A stretch of DNA of 64,000 bases from Zantedeschia hybrid cultivar (taxonomy: Eukaryota; Streptophyta; Magnoliopsida; Alismatales; Araceae), in the NCBI GenBank assembly GCA_030544215.1, contig JARZZO010000001.1, positions 42,625,098-42,689,097 on the forward strand, written 5' to 3'. The position numbers and the translations under genes are program-made. Positions 1 to 11,709 of this stretch are shown one piece after another. Position 1 is the first letter of the stretch, and each line of letters opens with the position of its first letter. Under the pieces are notes generated by a model, which worked only from the letters and a program-made list of their open reading frames with translations, was not told the DNA's origin and made no database searches.

Positions 1-9
1 GGCAATTAA

Positions 10-3000
10 ATGGCTCATAGGAAGAGGATGTCAGTTATTAGAGAGCGGGGAGATGTCCCTAGTGGATCTGAGGCCGGTAGGCCGAGTGTGGAGCATTTCA
101 TGGAGGCTATGATGGACACGATGGCTAGATACCAGACTCGAGACCCTAGTGAGAGTTCCAGTGCTCGGGGAGGGTCTTCAGCTACACTGGAGAGATTCCT
201 GAAGCTGAGGCCGCCTCATTTCACCGGTCGTCCCGATCCTGATGAGGTTGTTCACTGGTTGAGGGAGATGGAGAAGACTTTTGATACTATGGATTGTGCG
301 GCGGTTGAGAGGACTCCGGTGGCTACCTTCATGTTGAAGGATGATGCCTACGATTGGTGGACCACTTTGAAGAGTCTGTCATATGCGGATAGGAGTCTCT
401 GGGAGATTCCATGGGAGACTTTTGTGAAGGAATTCAATGCACAGTACTTCCCTAGACATGTTCAGAGGGCCAAGGAGAGGGAATTCATGGAGTTGACCCA
501 AGGAAGCATGACAGTGCTTGAATACCAGGCAAAGTTTGTTTCGCTTGGGAGGTTTGTGCCTTTTATCTCAGGGGACGAGGAGCGTCAGACTGAGAGGTTT
601 GTGGATGGACTGAGGTCCAGTCTGAGGAGTTTTGTGGCATCTCACTGTTGTTCATATTTGGCATCGGTGGTTAGATGTGCCTCGGCAGTAGAGGCACAGC
701 AGGATCAGTCAGCCCGGGAGAGGGGACTAACTACTCAGGGGCCAGTTCGTAGTAGGGGAAAGGTAGCAGTAGCAGCTCCTTCGTCCGGATTAGGATCGTC
801 TTCACTTGGCTCCAGATTTAGGAGGTTCTTTCGAGACAGTGGTAGCAGTAGCGGCAGCAGCGGTAGCAGCAAACCCAGGCAAAGTTAGCAGAGCCAGACA
901 GTGTCCAGTGCTCAGCAGGAGACAGCTCAGAAGCTTCCGACAGCCTATCAGCATTGCGGTGTCACTCACGGTGGGACTCAGTGTCCTGCTTTTTCTAGGA
1001 GGTGTTTCACTTGTGGCCAGCAGGGCCATTTGGCGAAGCATTGTCCGCAGGGGCATGGTTAGAGGCAGGGACCAGGTGATCAGAAGAAGCCGAGGACCCA
1101 GGGGAGAGTTCTAGCTATCACCAGGAAGGAGGCTCGTGCATCCAACTTGGTGGAAGGTACACTTTCTGTCCTTGGGAACTCTGCACATGTGTTGATTGAT
1201 TCGGGTACCTCGCATTCTTTCATTTCTGAGCAGTTCATAGATGTTCTTTTTGCACCCGTTGATGAGATATGTGATGGATTGATGGTAGAAGTTCCTTCTG
1301 GGGATTTCATGTTGTCTTATAACTGTTTAAGTGATGTTCCCTTGACCATTGAGGGCCATGAGTTACTGCCCAGTTAGTTGTGCTTGCCATTCGCGACTTT
1401 GATGTCATCCTGGGTATGGACTGGTTGGAGGCTCATTATACCGAGGTGGACTGCCACAGGAAGAGGGTGCGTTTCTCCATTCCAGACATCCCGACCTTCT
1501 ACTTCCAAGGTATTAGGCTCTCTTCTCAAGGTATTCTTATTTCTGCCTTTAAGGCCCAGAGGTTGCTTGTTGGTGGTTGTGAGGCCTTCCTTGCCTCTGT
1601 TGTTCTAGCTGATGTTAGTGGTAGTCCCAATCCTTGGGAGGTGCATGTAGTGTGTGACTTTGTAGATGTGTTTCCTGAGGAGTTGCCTGGCCTTCCTCCT
1701 CAGCGAGAGGTTGAGTTTACTATTGAGCTTGCACCGGGTACGGCGCCCCTGTCTAAGGCCCCGTATCGGATGGCACCAGCCGAACTCACTGAGTTGAAGG
1801 CGCAGTTGTAGGTATTACTGGATAAGGGCTTCATTCGTCCCAGTACTTCTCCGTAGGGTGCTCCAGTTCTATTTGTCAGGAAGAAGGATGGTTCTCTGAG
1901 GTTGTGCATTGATTATAGACAGCTGAACCAGGTGACGATAAAGAACAAGTACCAATTTCCGATGATCGATGATTTGATGGATCAGCTGCAGTCTACGAAG
2001 GTGTTTTCAAAGATTGACTTGAGATCAGGATATTACCAGATGAGGATCCGTGAGATTGATGTTAGTAAGACGGCCTTTAGGACTCAGTATGGACATTATG
2101 AGTTTTTGGTTATGCCTTTTGGCTTGACCAATGCTCCGGCGGCTTTTATGGATATGATGAACTGGGTCTTCAGGGCCTATCTGGATCAGTTTGTGGTGGT
2201 ATTTGTAGATGACATTTTGATATACTCTTTTTCTGAGGAAGAGCATGCCACACACCTTCAGGTGGTATTGCAAGTTCTGAGAGAGCACCAACTTTATGCC
2301 AAGTTTAGCAAGTGTGAATTCTGGCTAGACAAGGTGCACTTCTTGGGGCATGTCATTTCTGGCGATGGCATTGTAGTGGATCCAGCCAAGATTGAGGCAG
2401 TGATGGATTGGAGCAGGCCAACAATAGTAACTGAGATAAGGAGCTTCTTGGGGCTAGCAGGTTATTACAGGCAGTTTGTCCAGGGTTTTTCTTCGATAGC
2501 GGCCCCCTTGTCGAGGTTGACTCGTAAGGGAGTTCGTTTCGTATGGACCAAGGAGTGTGAGCGGAGTTTCATTGAGTTGAAGACTCGCCTCACTTCGACT
2601 CCAGTGTTGGTGCTTCCATCAGGTTCAGGTGGATTTGTAGTTTATTCATATGAATCACGTCGAAGTTTGGGTGCAGTTCTGATGCAGCATGGTAAGGTCG
2701 TGGCCTATGCTTCTAGACAGCTGAAGAAGCATGAGGAGAACTATCCCTCCCATGGCTTAGAGTTGGCAGCTGTAGTATTTTCACTGAAGATCTGGAGACA
2801 TTATCTGTATGGAGAGAAATTTCAGGTTTTTACTGATCACAAGAGCCTGAAGTATGTATTCACACAGAGGGATCTAAACTTGAGGCAACGCAGGTGGATG
2901 AAATTCATCAAGGATTATGACCTCGACCTTTCTTATCATCCGGGCAAGGCGAATGTGGTGCCAGACGCCTTGAGTCGAAAGACATTCGTGTCATACCTCA

Positions 3001-4433
3001 TGGTTCGAGAATGGAGATTATTTGAGCAGGTTGTGGAATCTTCCTTTCGGGTTCCACGAGAGGCTGATAGAGTCGTGTTGGCCAGCTTAACTGTGAGGCC
3101 AGCAGTGTACCATGCCGTGATTGAGGCTCAGAGGGCAGATGTAGAGTTACCGCTGATTCTCCAGAGACTAGAGGTGGAATTATGGGATGATGGTACAGTC
3201 AGGTTTAGAGGCAGACTCTATGTTCCGGCCGAGGAGGACGTGCGCAGGAGTGTCCTTGATGAGGCGCACCGTTCTAGATATGCAGTGCATCCCGGAACGA
3301 CTAAGATGTATCATTGTTTGAGGAGGCACTTTTGGTGGCCTGGTATGAAGAAGGATGTAACTGAGTATGTGGCTAGGTGCATGACTTGTCAGCAGGTTAA
3401 GGCAGAACATCAAAGACCAGGAGGGTTGTTGCAGCCTTTGCCGATCCCGGAATGGAAATGGGAGCATGTGACTATGGACTTTGTGATGGGATTACCTATA
3501 TCCCCTGGCAGGAGAGACACGATATGGGTCATCGTTGATCGATTGACCAAGTCGGCACACTTCCTGGCTATTAGGAAGGACTGGTTAATCGGTAAGTTGG
3601 CTAAGCTGTTTGTGGATCGGATCATCTCTCTGCACGGGGTGCCTTTATCCATCGTGTCAGACCGGGATCCGAAGTTTACTTCTAGATTCTGGAAGAGTTT
3701 TTAGAAGGCCTTGGGCACGCAGTTGGCCTTCAGCTCGGCCTATCATCCCGAGACTGACGGTTAGTCGAAGAGGACCATTCAGACTCTGGAGGATATGCTA
3801 AGGGCATGTTGCCTAGACTGGGGAGGTACTTAGGAGCAACACTTGTCTACAGTGGAGTTTGCTTACAACAACAGCTCTCATTCTAGTATCGGCATGGAAC
3901 CTTATGAGGCATTGTACGGGCGACCGTGTCGATCCCCTGTGAATTGGTCCGAAATTGGCGAGAGGCAGATAGCAGGACCAACGTTGGTACAACAGTGTGC
4001 TGAGATTGCCAGAGTGGTACAGTAAAGATTGATTGCAACTCAGAGCAGACAGAAAAGTTATGCAGACATCCGTAGGAGACCGCTTGAGTTTGAAGTTAGG
4101 GACCACGTGTTTCTCCGAGTCTCACCCTCCAAGGGTGTGATGAGATTCGGGAAGCGAGGTAAGTTGAGTCCGTGATATATTGGGCCTTTTCCCATTCTTG
4201 CTCGAATTGGGAAAACGGCGTATCAGCTGGCTTTGCCGCCCAGTCTTGCAGGGGTGCACGATGTGTTCCATGTTTCTTTGCTGAGGAGATATGTTCATGA
4301 TCCATCTCATGTTTTGGATTTTTCAGAATTGGAAGTTGCTGAGGACTTGTCCTTCCTAGAGTTTCCTGTACGTATTGAGGATCGCAGGGAACAGGACGAG
4401 ATGCGGGAGTAGTTTCCCTACCTTTTCTCATAA
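10..4433 (+). pseudogene. Degenerate gag-pol polyprotein of Tekay-like element A
   Basis: An intact copy would make the capsid-like Gag and the replication enzymes of an LTR retrotransposon. Order seen: Gag to position 888 and a little beyond; a CCHC knuckle (CFTCGQQGHLAKHC) near 1005-1050; protease DSGT near 1198; reverse transcriptase with FVDD at 2202-2213; RNase H at about 2630-2960; the integrase zinc finger and catalytic core at about 3260-3870; and the remains of a chromodomain. In-frame stops lie at 886, 1060, 1809, 1854, 3702, 3762, 3831, 4023, 4173 and 4410. One base is lost near 1366, which moves the frame. Compared with the copy at 52209-56705, 81 bases (27 codons) of the chromodomain are missing near 4392. 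The frame would end at TAA 4431-4433. It cannot encode a full polyprotein. Confidence 0.93.
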
Positions 4434-4509
4434 GTTCTCTTGTATACTTGTATCTTTATGTTTCAACCTCGTTAATGGTAGTAGGCAATTTCGGAGACGA
4501 AATTATTTT

Positions 4510-4522
4510 AAGGGGGGGAGAA
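4510..4522 (+). promoter_or_regulatory. Polypurine tract of Tekay-like element A
   Basis: AAGGGGGGGAGAA lies directly against the TG start of the 3' LTR. This is the standard position for the plus-strand primer of an LTR retrotransposon. Confidence 0.85.
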
Positions 4523-6805
4523 TGTAATGACTGAGGTTTCGGATCCGGTTATCGGGTTAGTTTCCGGGTCGGATCCCCTGGTTTGGGCCCTGAGGGGTCA
4601 GGGGAGTACCATCTAAATGACGTTTAGGATGTACGACGCCTTTTGAACGGCGTCTTGCTAGGTGGACGCCATTTAGCTTGGTTGCTGTTGTGCCACGTGG
4701 GCGCCACGTAGACAAGCTTCGGGCCGCGAGAGTACGGCCCCTGTCGTGTTGTCTGAACGGCGTCCTTGATGGACGACGCCATTCAGACTACGACCCTAGG
4801 TTGTCAGTGAACGGTGCCGGTCTTGTCGTCTGAACGGCGTCTTTGATAGGCGACGCGTTTCAGAGTCTCTGTCAGTACGGCCCGTCATGTCAACTGATAG
4901 GCGTTCGTGCCGCACGACGCTTTTTACTCAGTTTCTGGTTTACCCCGCGAACCCTCCTTCCTTTCCCTCATTTTCTCCTCCCTCTTCTCTCTCCTCTCTT
5001 CCCCGGCGGCTCCGGCGATCTCTTTTCCCCCTCCTTTTCCTCCCATCATTTCATCTCTCCCTTCACTCCATCGACCTGCTAACTCCCACCACTACCACCA
5101 CCACCTCCTCTGCGGCGTTTTCTCTCCGGACGGCGGCCGACGTCCCGGTGGAGTAACGACGTCCTCGGCGGTACCGGCGGTGGCGTGGGGCGAGACGGGT
5201 TGGCGGCTTGGAGCTTGGAGGAGTTTGAGTAACTGGTAGGATGACGATTCCCATTGTATTTCATTAAAAACCATGTTTTCCCGCTTTGAAGCATGTTTAT
5301 GGGTGTTTTTGGGGTGAAAATACTAAGTGCATGAGATGAGAAATTGGGTATTTTAATAGGTAGTTAGGTTCTCCTCCTTCCCCCCTATGTTTCATTGCCC
5401 TTTTTGTACGTTTTGGGGGAGAAATCCCAACTTGTGAATTGGGAGACCGGAGGGGAGAACCTGTTTGTCAGGACTAATTAGCGTCGAGGGATAGGGACGC
5501 CTTTTAGAAAGGCGGCTCCCACCTACGACGCGATTTAGCCCAATAACAGACCCGGTCTCCGGACTGATAAGCGTCCAGGGACAGCGACGCCTTTTTGAAA
5601 AGGCGACTTGCGTGAACGACGCGTTTTAGTGGAATCACCCCATGGCCTGTCCCTATTTCGGTCGCAATCAGGCGACAAGGGACAGCGACGCCTTTCAAAA
5701 GGTGGCTACCTATGGCGACGTGTTTTACACCAAGTTCTGAGGCCAAGTTTTTATGAACCAGTTTAGGAGGCTTGAATGGCGTCGGCCTTGGGCGACGCGA
5801 TTCAAGACAGAATCACACTAATTCATATTATTAATATGTGTTTACACTGTTAGATAGTTTGGTTAATTGCATGATTGTGATCGTACTCGAGGATGAGGAT
5901 TTCTATGTGACCGGATCGCACTGTGTTGTGTTTTGTGCGACCGTGGACCTAGAGTGACAATTGTAGTGCTTTGTCACCCTGTGTCGGTGTGGGTGGGACA
6001 CAGCGCCGGTGTGGGTGTGGGTGTGGCGGGGTGATGCCTAGAGAGAGGGTCACCTGGTGTACCCCAGGGTTAGCTAGTACCGGTGTCGGAGAGGTACCTG
6101 TGAAGTGTCACTCGTGCTGGGGGAAGGAGTAACCACCTGAGCCAGTTGGGCCGGAGTAGCTAGTGTGCTATCCAAGGGGTTACTGTTTGGTCTCAGCGGG
6201 TCGGTGTTTCCCACTTTCGTTCGTGTGGTTGGCGTGTTTTGCCGAGACATTGGTTGTAGGCTCCCTGGTAGAATGGTTTCAGAGATATGCTTGTTACATT
6301 TCGTATGCATGTGATTTATATCGAGATTTAGGAGTAGTAATTACTGCTTTACTTGCTTACTTTATCTTTAGCTGTGTTACTGCACTTATGGGTGCATGAG
6401 TGGGCGGTGGAGATCGAAGGATCCCTACTGAGTCTTTTCGCTGAGACTCACCCCTGCGATTTTCAGGTGAGGGTTCCAGGCAGGCTTAGCGAGGAGAGTG
6501 CTGCTTTGGGTTGCACGCCAGCAGCCGTTGCTCCGGGGTATGCCCGACGTAGTTGTTATTTTATTTCTGGCCTGTACGCTTAATTATTTCTTTTCAGTTG
6601 GAGTATGTAATTATTTGCTGTGTCGAGTCGCATTGTAATAACTTTTAATTCTTGCACTTCCTTTTTAATTCAATGCGATGTGAATGTTTAGCTTAGTTAA
6701 TTATTTATTTCCCAGACTTATTTAGATCCTGGTTTGGCTCCAAACTAATGATTCGGTACCCATTTAGTAATCGGATCCCCGATTATAGGGTGGCGGGTCG
6801 TTACA
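4523..6805 (+). repeat. 3' LTR of Tekay-like element A (2283 bp)
   Basis: It begins TGTAATGACTG directly after the polypurine tract and ends GGGTCGTTACA, so it has TG...CA ends. It aligns along its length with the LTRs at 30082, 34085, 44825, 49793 and 56863. Its left half is rich in short palindromes built from GGCGTC and GACGCC separated by roughly 8-12 bases. A TC-rich stretch at about 4950-5070 may be near the transcription start, but no clear TATA box was found. Several open frames across it are not conserved as proteins. Confidence 0.9.
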
Positions 6806-7070
6806 AAACAAGTATATGTTGATCGGGCTATGATGAACCTAGAGGGGGATTGAGTGGATCCCATAAGGAAATATAATCAAATTTGAATGGAAATTATAGT
6901 AAATAAAATTGATGCACAACAAGGGAAGGAGGAGCAATCACACAATTATGCACAGAGTTTTATACTGGTTTGGTCTATCCAAACCTATGTTCAGTCCTCA
7001 ATCAACTTCTTTAGAGTTCCACTATACACAAGGTACAAACCCCTTGCTAGTTATACAACCTCCAGCCTTA
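6806..7070. other. Unclassified AT-rich interspersed DNA
   Basis: This lies between the end of Tekay LTR A and the 51-bp repeats. It reads like the margin of an unidentified repeat family (a GAACCTAGAGGGGGATTGAG-like start near 6836 and an ATTATGCACAGAGTTTTATAC stretch near 6942). No coding domain or RNA gene was seen. Confidence 0.3.
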
Positions 7071-7330
7071 GCTAGTCCTCTCTTCAACATAATGAAGAAT
7101 AAAACAACCTTATGCACAATGCAAGCCCTCTCCTCTAACAGGATGGAAGAGGTAAATAACCTCCTATACACCTGCATGCCCTCTCTTCAATTTAATGAAG
7201 AGAAAAACTTCCTCCTGTACAGCCGCAGGCCCTCTCTTCAACTAAATCAAGAAGAAAACCTCCTCCTGCACAACCACATGCCTTCTCTTTAACTAAATGA
7301 AGAGGAAAACTTCCTCTTGCACAACCACAG
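7071..7330. repeat. Tandem array of about 51-bp units, interrupted by the chromovirus
   Basis: Units start at 7071 (50 bp), 7121 (53 bp), 7174, 7225 and 7276 (51 bp each), and a further unit starts at 7327. Each carries a CCCTCTCTTCAA-like block followed by AATGAAGAG and CTTCCTCC. The sixth unit is cut at 7330 by the chromovirus LTR and resumes after 25523 with AGCACTCTCTTCAAC. The 51-bp length keeps one reading frame open across several units, giving a repeated 17-residue peptide, but nothing suggests that it is expressed. Confidence 0.8.
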
Positions 7331-7777
7331 TGATGGGGGACGGGACGTGCGACGATGGATCGACGTGGAGTTGGCGATGATAACACGGGTCTCACGTCCA
7401 CAGCCTCCCGCCGGAACCTCTCTCAGGCGACCTTCTTAGAGGGAAGGGCTCTCATCCTCACACTTAGAAAATAGGACAATATAACAAGAGAAGTTCTAAT
7501 TCCATCTAACATGCTTACAAGGGAAGAGATGACCCTTTTATATAGGGAAGGCCATCTCTTTGTCAAGACAAGAATGACCATATTAAAAAAGAAATACCAA
7601 ACATGTCTTAGGAGCAGGAAATGACAAAAAAACCTTTAAGATCAAACTAAAGACTATATTTAAAAGAAAATACATAATTAGGCTCGATCCTAGATATGGA
7701 GCTTGTCGTCAAGCCACAAAGATGCATGCGTGGTACATGCTCGACGCTTGCTTATCTGCTGCCCGGTGTCCCCACCA
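7331..7777 (-). repeat. 3' LTR of the chromovirus
   Basis: Matches 25077-25523 end to end. Read on the minus strand it starts TGGTGGGGACACC and ends GTCCCCCATCA. Only a weak purine run (GAGAGAG) precedes it, because the pol reading frame runs into the LTR. AT-rich sequence with a TATATAAAAGGGTC-like box lies near 7530-7545 on the minus strand and could be the promoter. Confidence 0.85.
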
Positions 7778-10700
7778 ACTCTCTCGGGGTGTTGGGAACT
7801 CGACTCCATCGAGTAAGGGTCCACGTCGCTCTGGTAGCGCTCGAGAAGATCTGGATCGAGGAGCTGCAAGTCCTTTCGGCTGATCCACGTGTTGTCGGAC
7901 GATGGCCGATCCCGCCAGCGAACTAGGATGCGCTGATACTCCTTGCTCCTAGTGGTAATTACCTGTTCATCCAGTATTCGCTCAATTTGCTCGTGCCGTG
8001 CTGGGGATGGAGCTGGTGGATACTCTGTAGGTAGGTCACTCTCAATGGATGGCAATGGCCCAAACGGATAACTGGGAATTGCTATGGGCTCCTTGTAAGC
8101 CACAAGGTTTGCCACGTTAAATGTGGAACTAATCCCATAATCTATCGGTAACTCCACAACATAAGCATTCGACCCAATCCTCTTTAGGATCTTGAATGGG
8201 CCAGCACCGCGTGCTTGCAGCTTTTTAACGACCCCAGAGGAGAATCGTTCGGGCCGCATCCTAACCCTGACAAGGTCACCCTCTTGAAACTCCTGCACTT
8301 GCCTATATGCATTAGCCAATCTTTTGTAGAGCTGGTTACTCTCATCAATTTGCTTGCTAATGTGCTTGTGTAGGCTCTGGATATGTTGGGCAAATGACTC
8401 GACCGACTTAGAGATGCGAGCATGCAAGGGAAGGGGAATGATATCCAGGGGCTTATTAGGTTTGTAACCATGCACGACTTCAAAGGGACTCATCCCAGTG
8501 GTTCTATTGACTGAACTATTATAGGAGAACTCAGCTCGAGGCAAGATCGAATCCCATGTCCCTATGTGTTCCCCTACTAAGCACCTCAAAAGGTTCCCTA
8601 GGCTTCTATTGACCACCTCAGTTTGGCTATCAGTTTGAGGGTGGTAGGCAGTAGAAAACTTGAGTAGAGTGCCTACGCGGTGCCAAAGGATTTTCTAAAA
8701 GTAGTTGGTAAATCTCACATCCCTATCTGAGACTATGGTCTTGGGAAGACCATGTAAACATACGACCTCATCAAAGAAAAGACAAGCTACGCTAGATGCA
8801 TCGAAGGTTTTGGAGCAAGGGATGAAGTGGGCCATTTTCGAGAACCGATCAACCACTACAAAGATGGAGTCATGCTTACGAGGGGTCCGTGGTAGTCCAC
8901 GCACGAAATCCATACTCACGTCTTGCCAAGGACGATCAGGGACGGGAAGGGGAGTGTAGAGGCCAGTGTTCTGGCGTGTTTGCTTGGAAGTAGTGCAAGT
9001 GTGGCACTGGGCCACTAAACGAGCTACGTAACACTTTAGGCTTGGCCAATAGAATCGGCCTTCAACGGCCTCAATGGTTTTGTTCCGACCAAAGTGCCCA
9101 CCTAGGCCGCCCGCATGTACCTCCCAAATAAGAAATTCTCGAACAGAGGTGCGTGGCACACAAAGTTGCTGACCCCTAAGTAGGTATCCGTTTTGCAAGA
9201 GGTACTCACTCAAACCCCTAGATGGTCCAGCGTTAAGTGTGGTGTAGATCTCTCCAAAATCAGGACATGCCTCATACAACTCTTTGAGTTTATGAAACCC
9301 CGTCACATCAACTCTCATGATGGAGAGAAGGGACACTCTTCAACTGAGGGCATCTGCTACCCTATTCTCAACTCCTGCCTTGTGCTTCAGAACAAAAGTA
9401 TAGGCCTGCAAGAACTCTACCCATCGACCATGCCTGGGATTCAGCTTTTTTTGGGAGCTGAGGAAGCGGAGTGCCTCATAATTGGAGTACAAGACAAATT
9501 CATGTGGCAACAAGTAATGCCGCCAATAGCGAAGAGCCTGAACCACGGCATAGAACTCTTTATCATAAGTTGAATATCTCAGTTTAGCATCAGCTAGCTT
9601 CTCACTGAAATATGCTACAGGGTGCCCTTCTTGACTTAACACTCCTCCTATACCTACCCTAGAGGCGTCACAGGAGACCTCAAAGACTTTGGAGAAATTA
9701 GGGAGGCGAAGTATGAGGGACTGAGTGATTCGACTTTTGACCTCCGCGAAGGCTTTAGAAGCGGCCTTTGTCCACCCAAAAGGCTCCTTAAGGATGCAAT
9801 CTGTGATTGGGGCCATCACAGTGCTGAATCCCCTAATGAATCACCTATAGAAAGACACTAGTTCGTGGAAGCTGCGAACATCATGGATGCTCATAGGCTG
9901 GGGCCACTCAACGATCACCTTGACCTTTTCGGGATCGGCGGAAACTCCCCTATGTGATACTATGAAGCCCAAGAAGGTCACTTGGTCAGTGAGAAATGCA
10001 CACTTCTTTGGAATTGCATACAAGCTCTCCTTTCCCAGCACCTCGCAAACCTGACAGAGGTGGCCCAAGTGGTCCTCCTTGGTCCTACTGTAAATGAGAA
10101 TGTCATCGAAGTAGACGACAACAAAGGAGCCCATGAAGGGTCAGAGGACCTAAGTCATCAACCTTATGAAGGTGCTGGGGGGCATTTGATAGCCCAAAGG
10201 GCATGACGAGCCACTCGTAAAGACCATCCATGGTCTTAAAAGCTATCTTCCACTCATCCCCTGACCGGATTCGGACTTGATGGTACCCGCTCTTTCGGTC
10301 AATCTTGGAGAAGATGGTGGCTCTTGCCATCATGTCAAGCATGTCATCTAGTCGAGGAATGGGGAACCTATATCTCACGGTGATCCTATTGATAGCGCGG
10401 CTGTCAATACACATCCGCCAGGTGCTATCCTTTTTGGGGGTCAAGAGAGCTAGCACAACACAGGGGCTAGTACTGATCCTCAAAAAGCCCTTCCTGATGA
10501 GCTCTTCGGCCTGCCTCTGTAACTCTGCATGCTCGGTGGGATTCAAGCGATAGTGAGGCAAGTTAGGTAAAGTGGACCCAGGGATGAAATCAATGGCGTG
10601 TTGTACGTCACGTATAGGTAGTAATTGATTCGGAAGATCCTCAGGAAATAGATCGTAATACTTGTCCATGATAGCTTTCACTTCCTCAACCTGTGGGATG

Positions 10701-11709
10701 GGATAATTCTCAGATGGCTCACTCATCACGACAACCCAAACTGGGGCTCCCTCGGCAACCTCGCCCTCGAAAATACTTGCTTTGATTATGTGAAGAGACA
10801 CCCTCACTTTTGACTTCATGGCCAGTTCTTGGTCGGGTGGGTTGGATAGGGACGGATCGAGTGGGGAGGGGCTAGGTAAAGGTGAGGATGTGGAAGATGA
10901 TTTTTCTCGTGATGGGATCTCCCCCTTGGTGGGGTTCTTAGGTGGGGAGGGATGTAAGAGAATCTTCCTGCCATTGTGTTTGAAGACACAAGTGTTGGTC
11001 TTGCCAAGTAAGGTAGCATCCTCATCATAGATCCATGGCCTACCCAAGATGATGCTTCCTACTTCTATGGGAAGGACGTCACACCAAATAGGCTTCTGAT
11101 AGAATTGAAACTCAAGGGGTACCAGGAAACGGGTCCTGATGGGTAATGATGAGGCATTAATCCACGAGACTTGATATGGCTCAGGGTGAGTCTCATGATC
11201 CAGCCATAAACGAGAGACACAATCAGTGGAAATTGTGTTGATACAACTTCTGCTATCAATTATGATCTTGCATGGTTGGTCGGCTATCCTAGTGTAGGTG
11301 TGGAAGATGGAGGTTCGACGCCAGTCTTCCTCTTTGGTATGTGTCAGAATGCATCTCACCACACCAAGCCTAGTGTCCCCGTGTGAGTCCACAATGTCCT
11401 CGACTCTGGCGTACCCCCTAGGGTGGCACCATTCTCCTCAAATTCCTCAGCTAAGGCTGGGTCAGGTATATAGTTCCCCTCTTATTTATGAGTGGATGGC
11501 TCAATTAGCAGGGCCCTAGTGGGACACTGATTGGCATAGTGGGCCAACCCCATGACACCGGAAGCAGTGATTACGAGAGCTTCTTGCCTTTTGGCTATCC
11601 CTACTAGCTAATCATGTCCCTCTATCATCTCTCCTCTCAGCCCGTGGGATGGTGGAAGCCTGAGCCGAGGTGGTTGGAGGTAGGGGTGAGGAAGGGCTTG
11701 GGGTGGTGG
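7690..11709 (-). pseudogene. Degenerate pol polyprotein of the chromovirus (protease to chromodomain)
   Basis: Order on the minus strand: a CCHC knuckle near 11520-11580 broken by one inserted base; protease at 11392-10900, with its active-site triad written DSRS (about 11257-11246) where the family has DSGS; reverse transcriptase from about 10560, with YFDD at about 10113-10102; RNase H at about 9720-9350; integrase with its HHCC finger near 9110-8990 and the SDRD core motif near 8725; and a chromodomain at about 7990-7830 (motif ILVRWRDRPSSDNTWISRKD). One extra C in a C-run near 10187 shifts the frame, and stops occur at about 10154, 9841, 9340 and 8695. The last 308-residue piece ends at 7690, inside the 3' LTR. 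It is non-functional as a whole. Confidence 0.9.

Larger units (their letters stand above)
1..6805 (+). mobile_element. Ty3/gypsy chromovirus, Tekay/Del-like (element A), 5' truncated by the window edge
   Basis: The window opens just before the gag start codon, so the 5' LTR and primer site lie outside it. What follows is gag, protease, reverse transcriptase, RNase H, integrase, a purine tract and one LTR. Gag and pol are closely similar to the complete element at 49793-59189, which supports placing both in one family. The Tekay/Del assignment rests on the gag type and on the chromodomain ending followed by a WEREDEMR-like tail, which is seen intact in the other copy. The element is dead, with ten in-frame stops, a frameshift and a chromodomain deletion. 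Confidence 0.9.

Noticed and set aside
7071..7330. CRISPR array
   Set aside because: Units are contiguous 51-bp tandem repeats without unique spacers, and the surroundings are a plant transposon nest.
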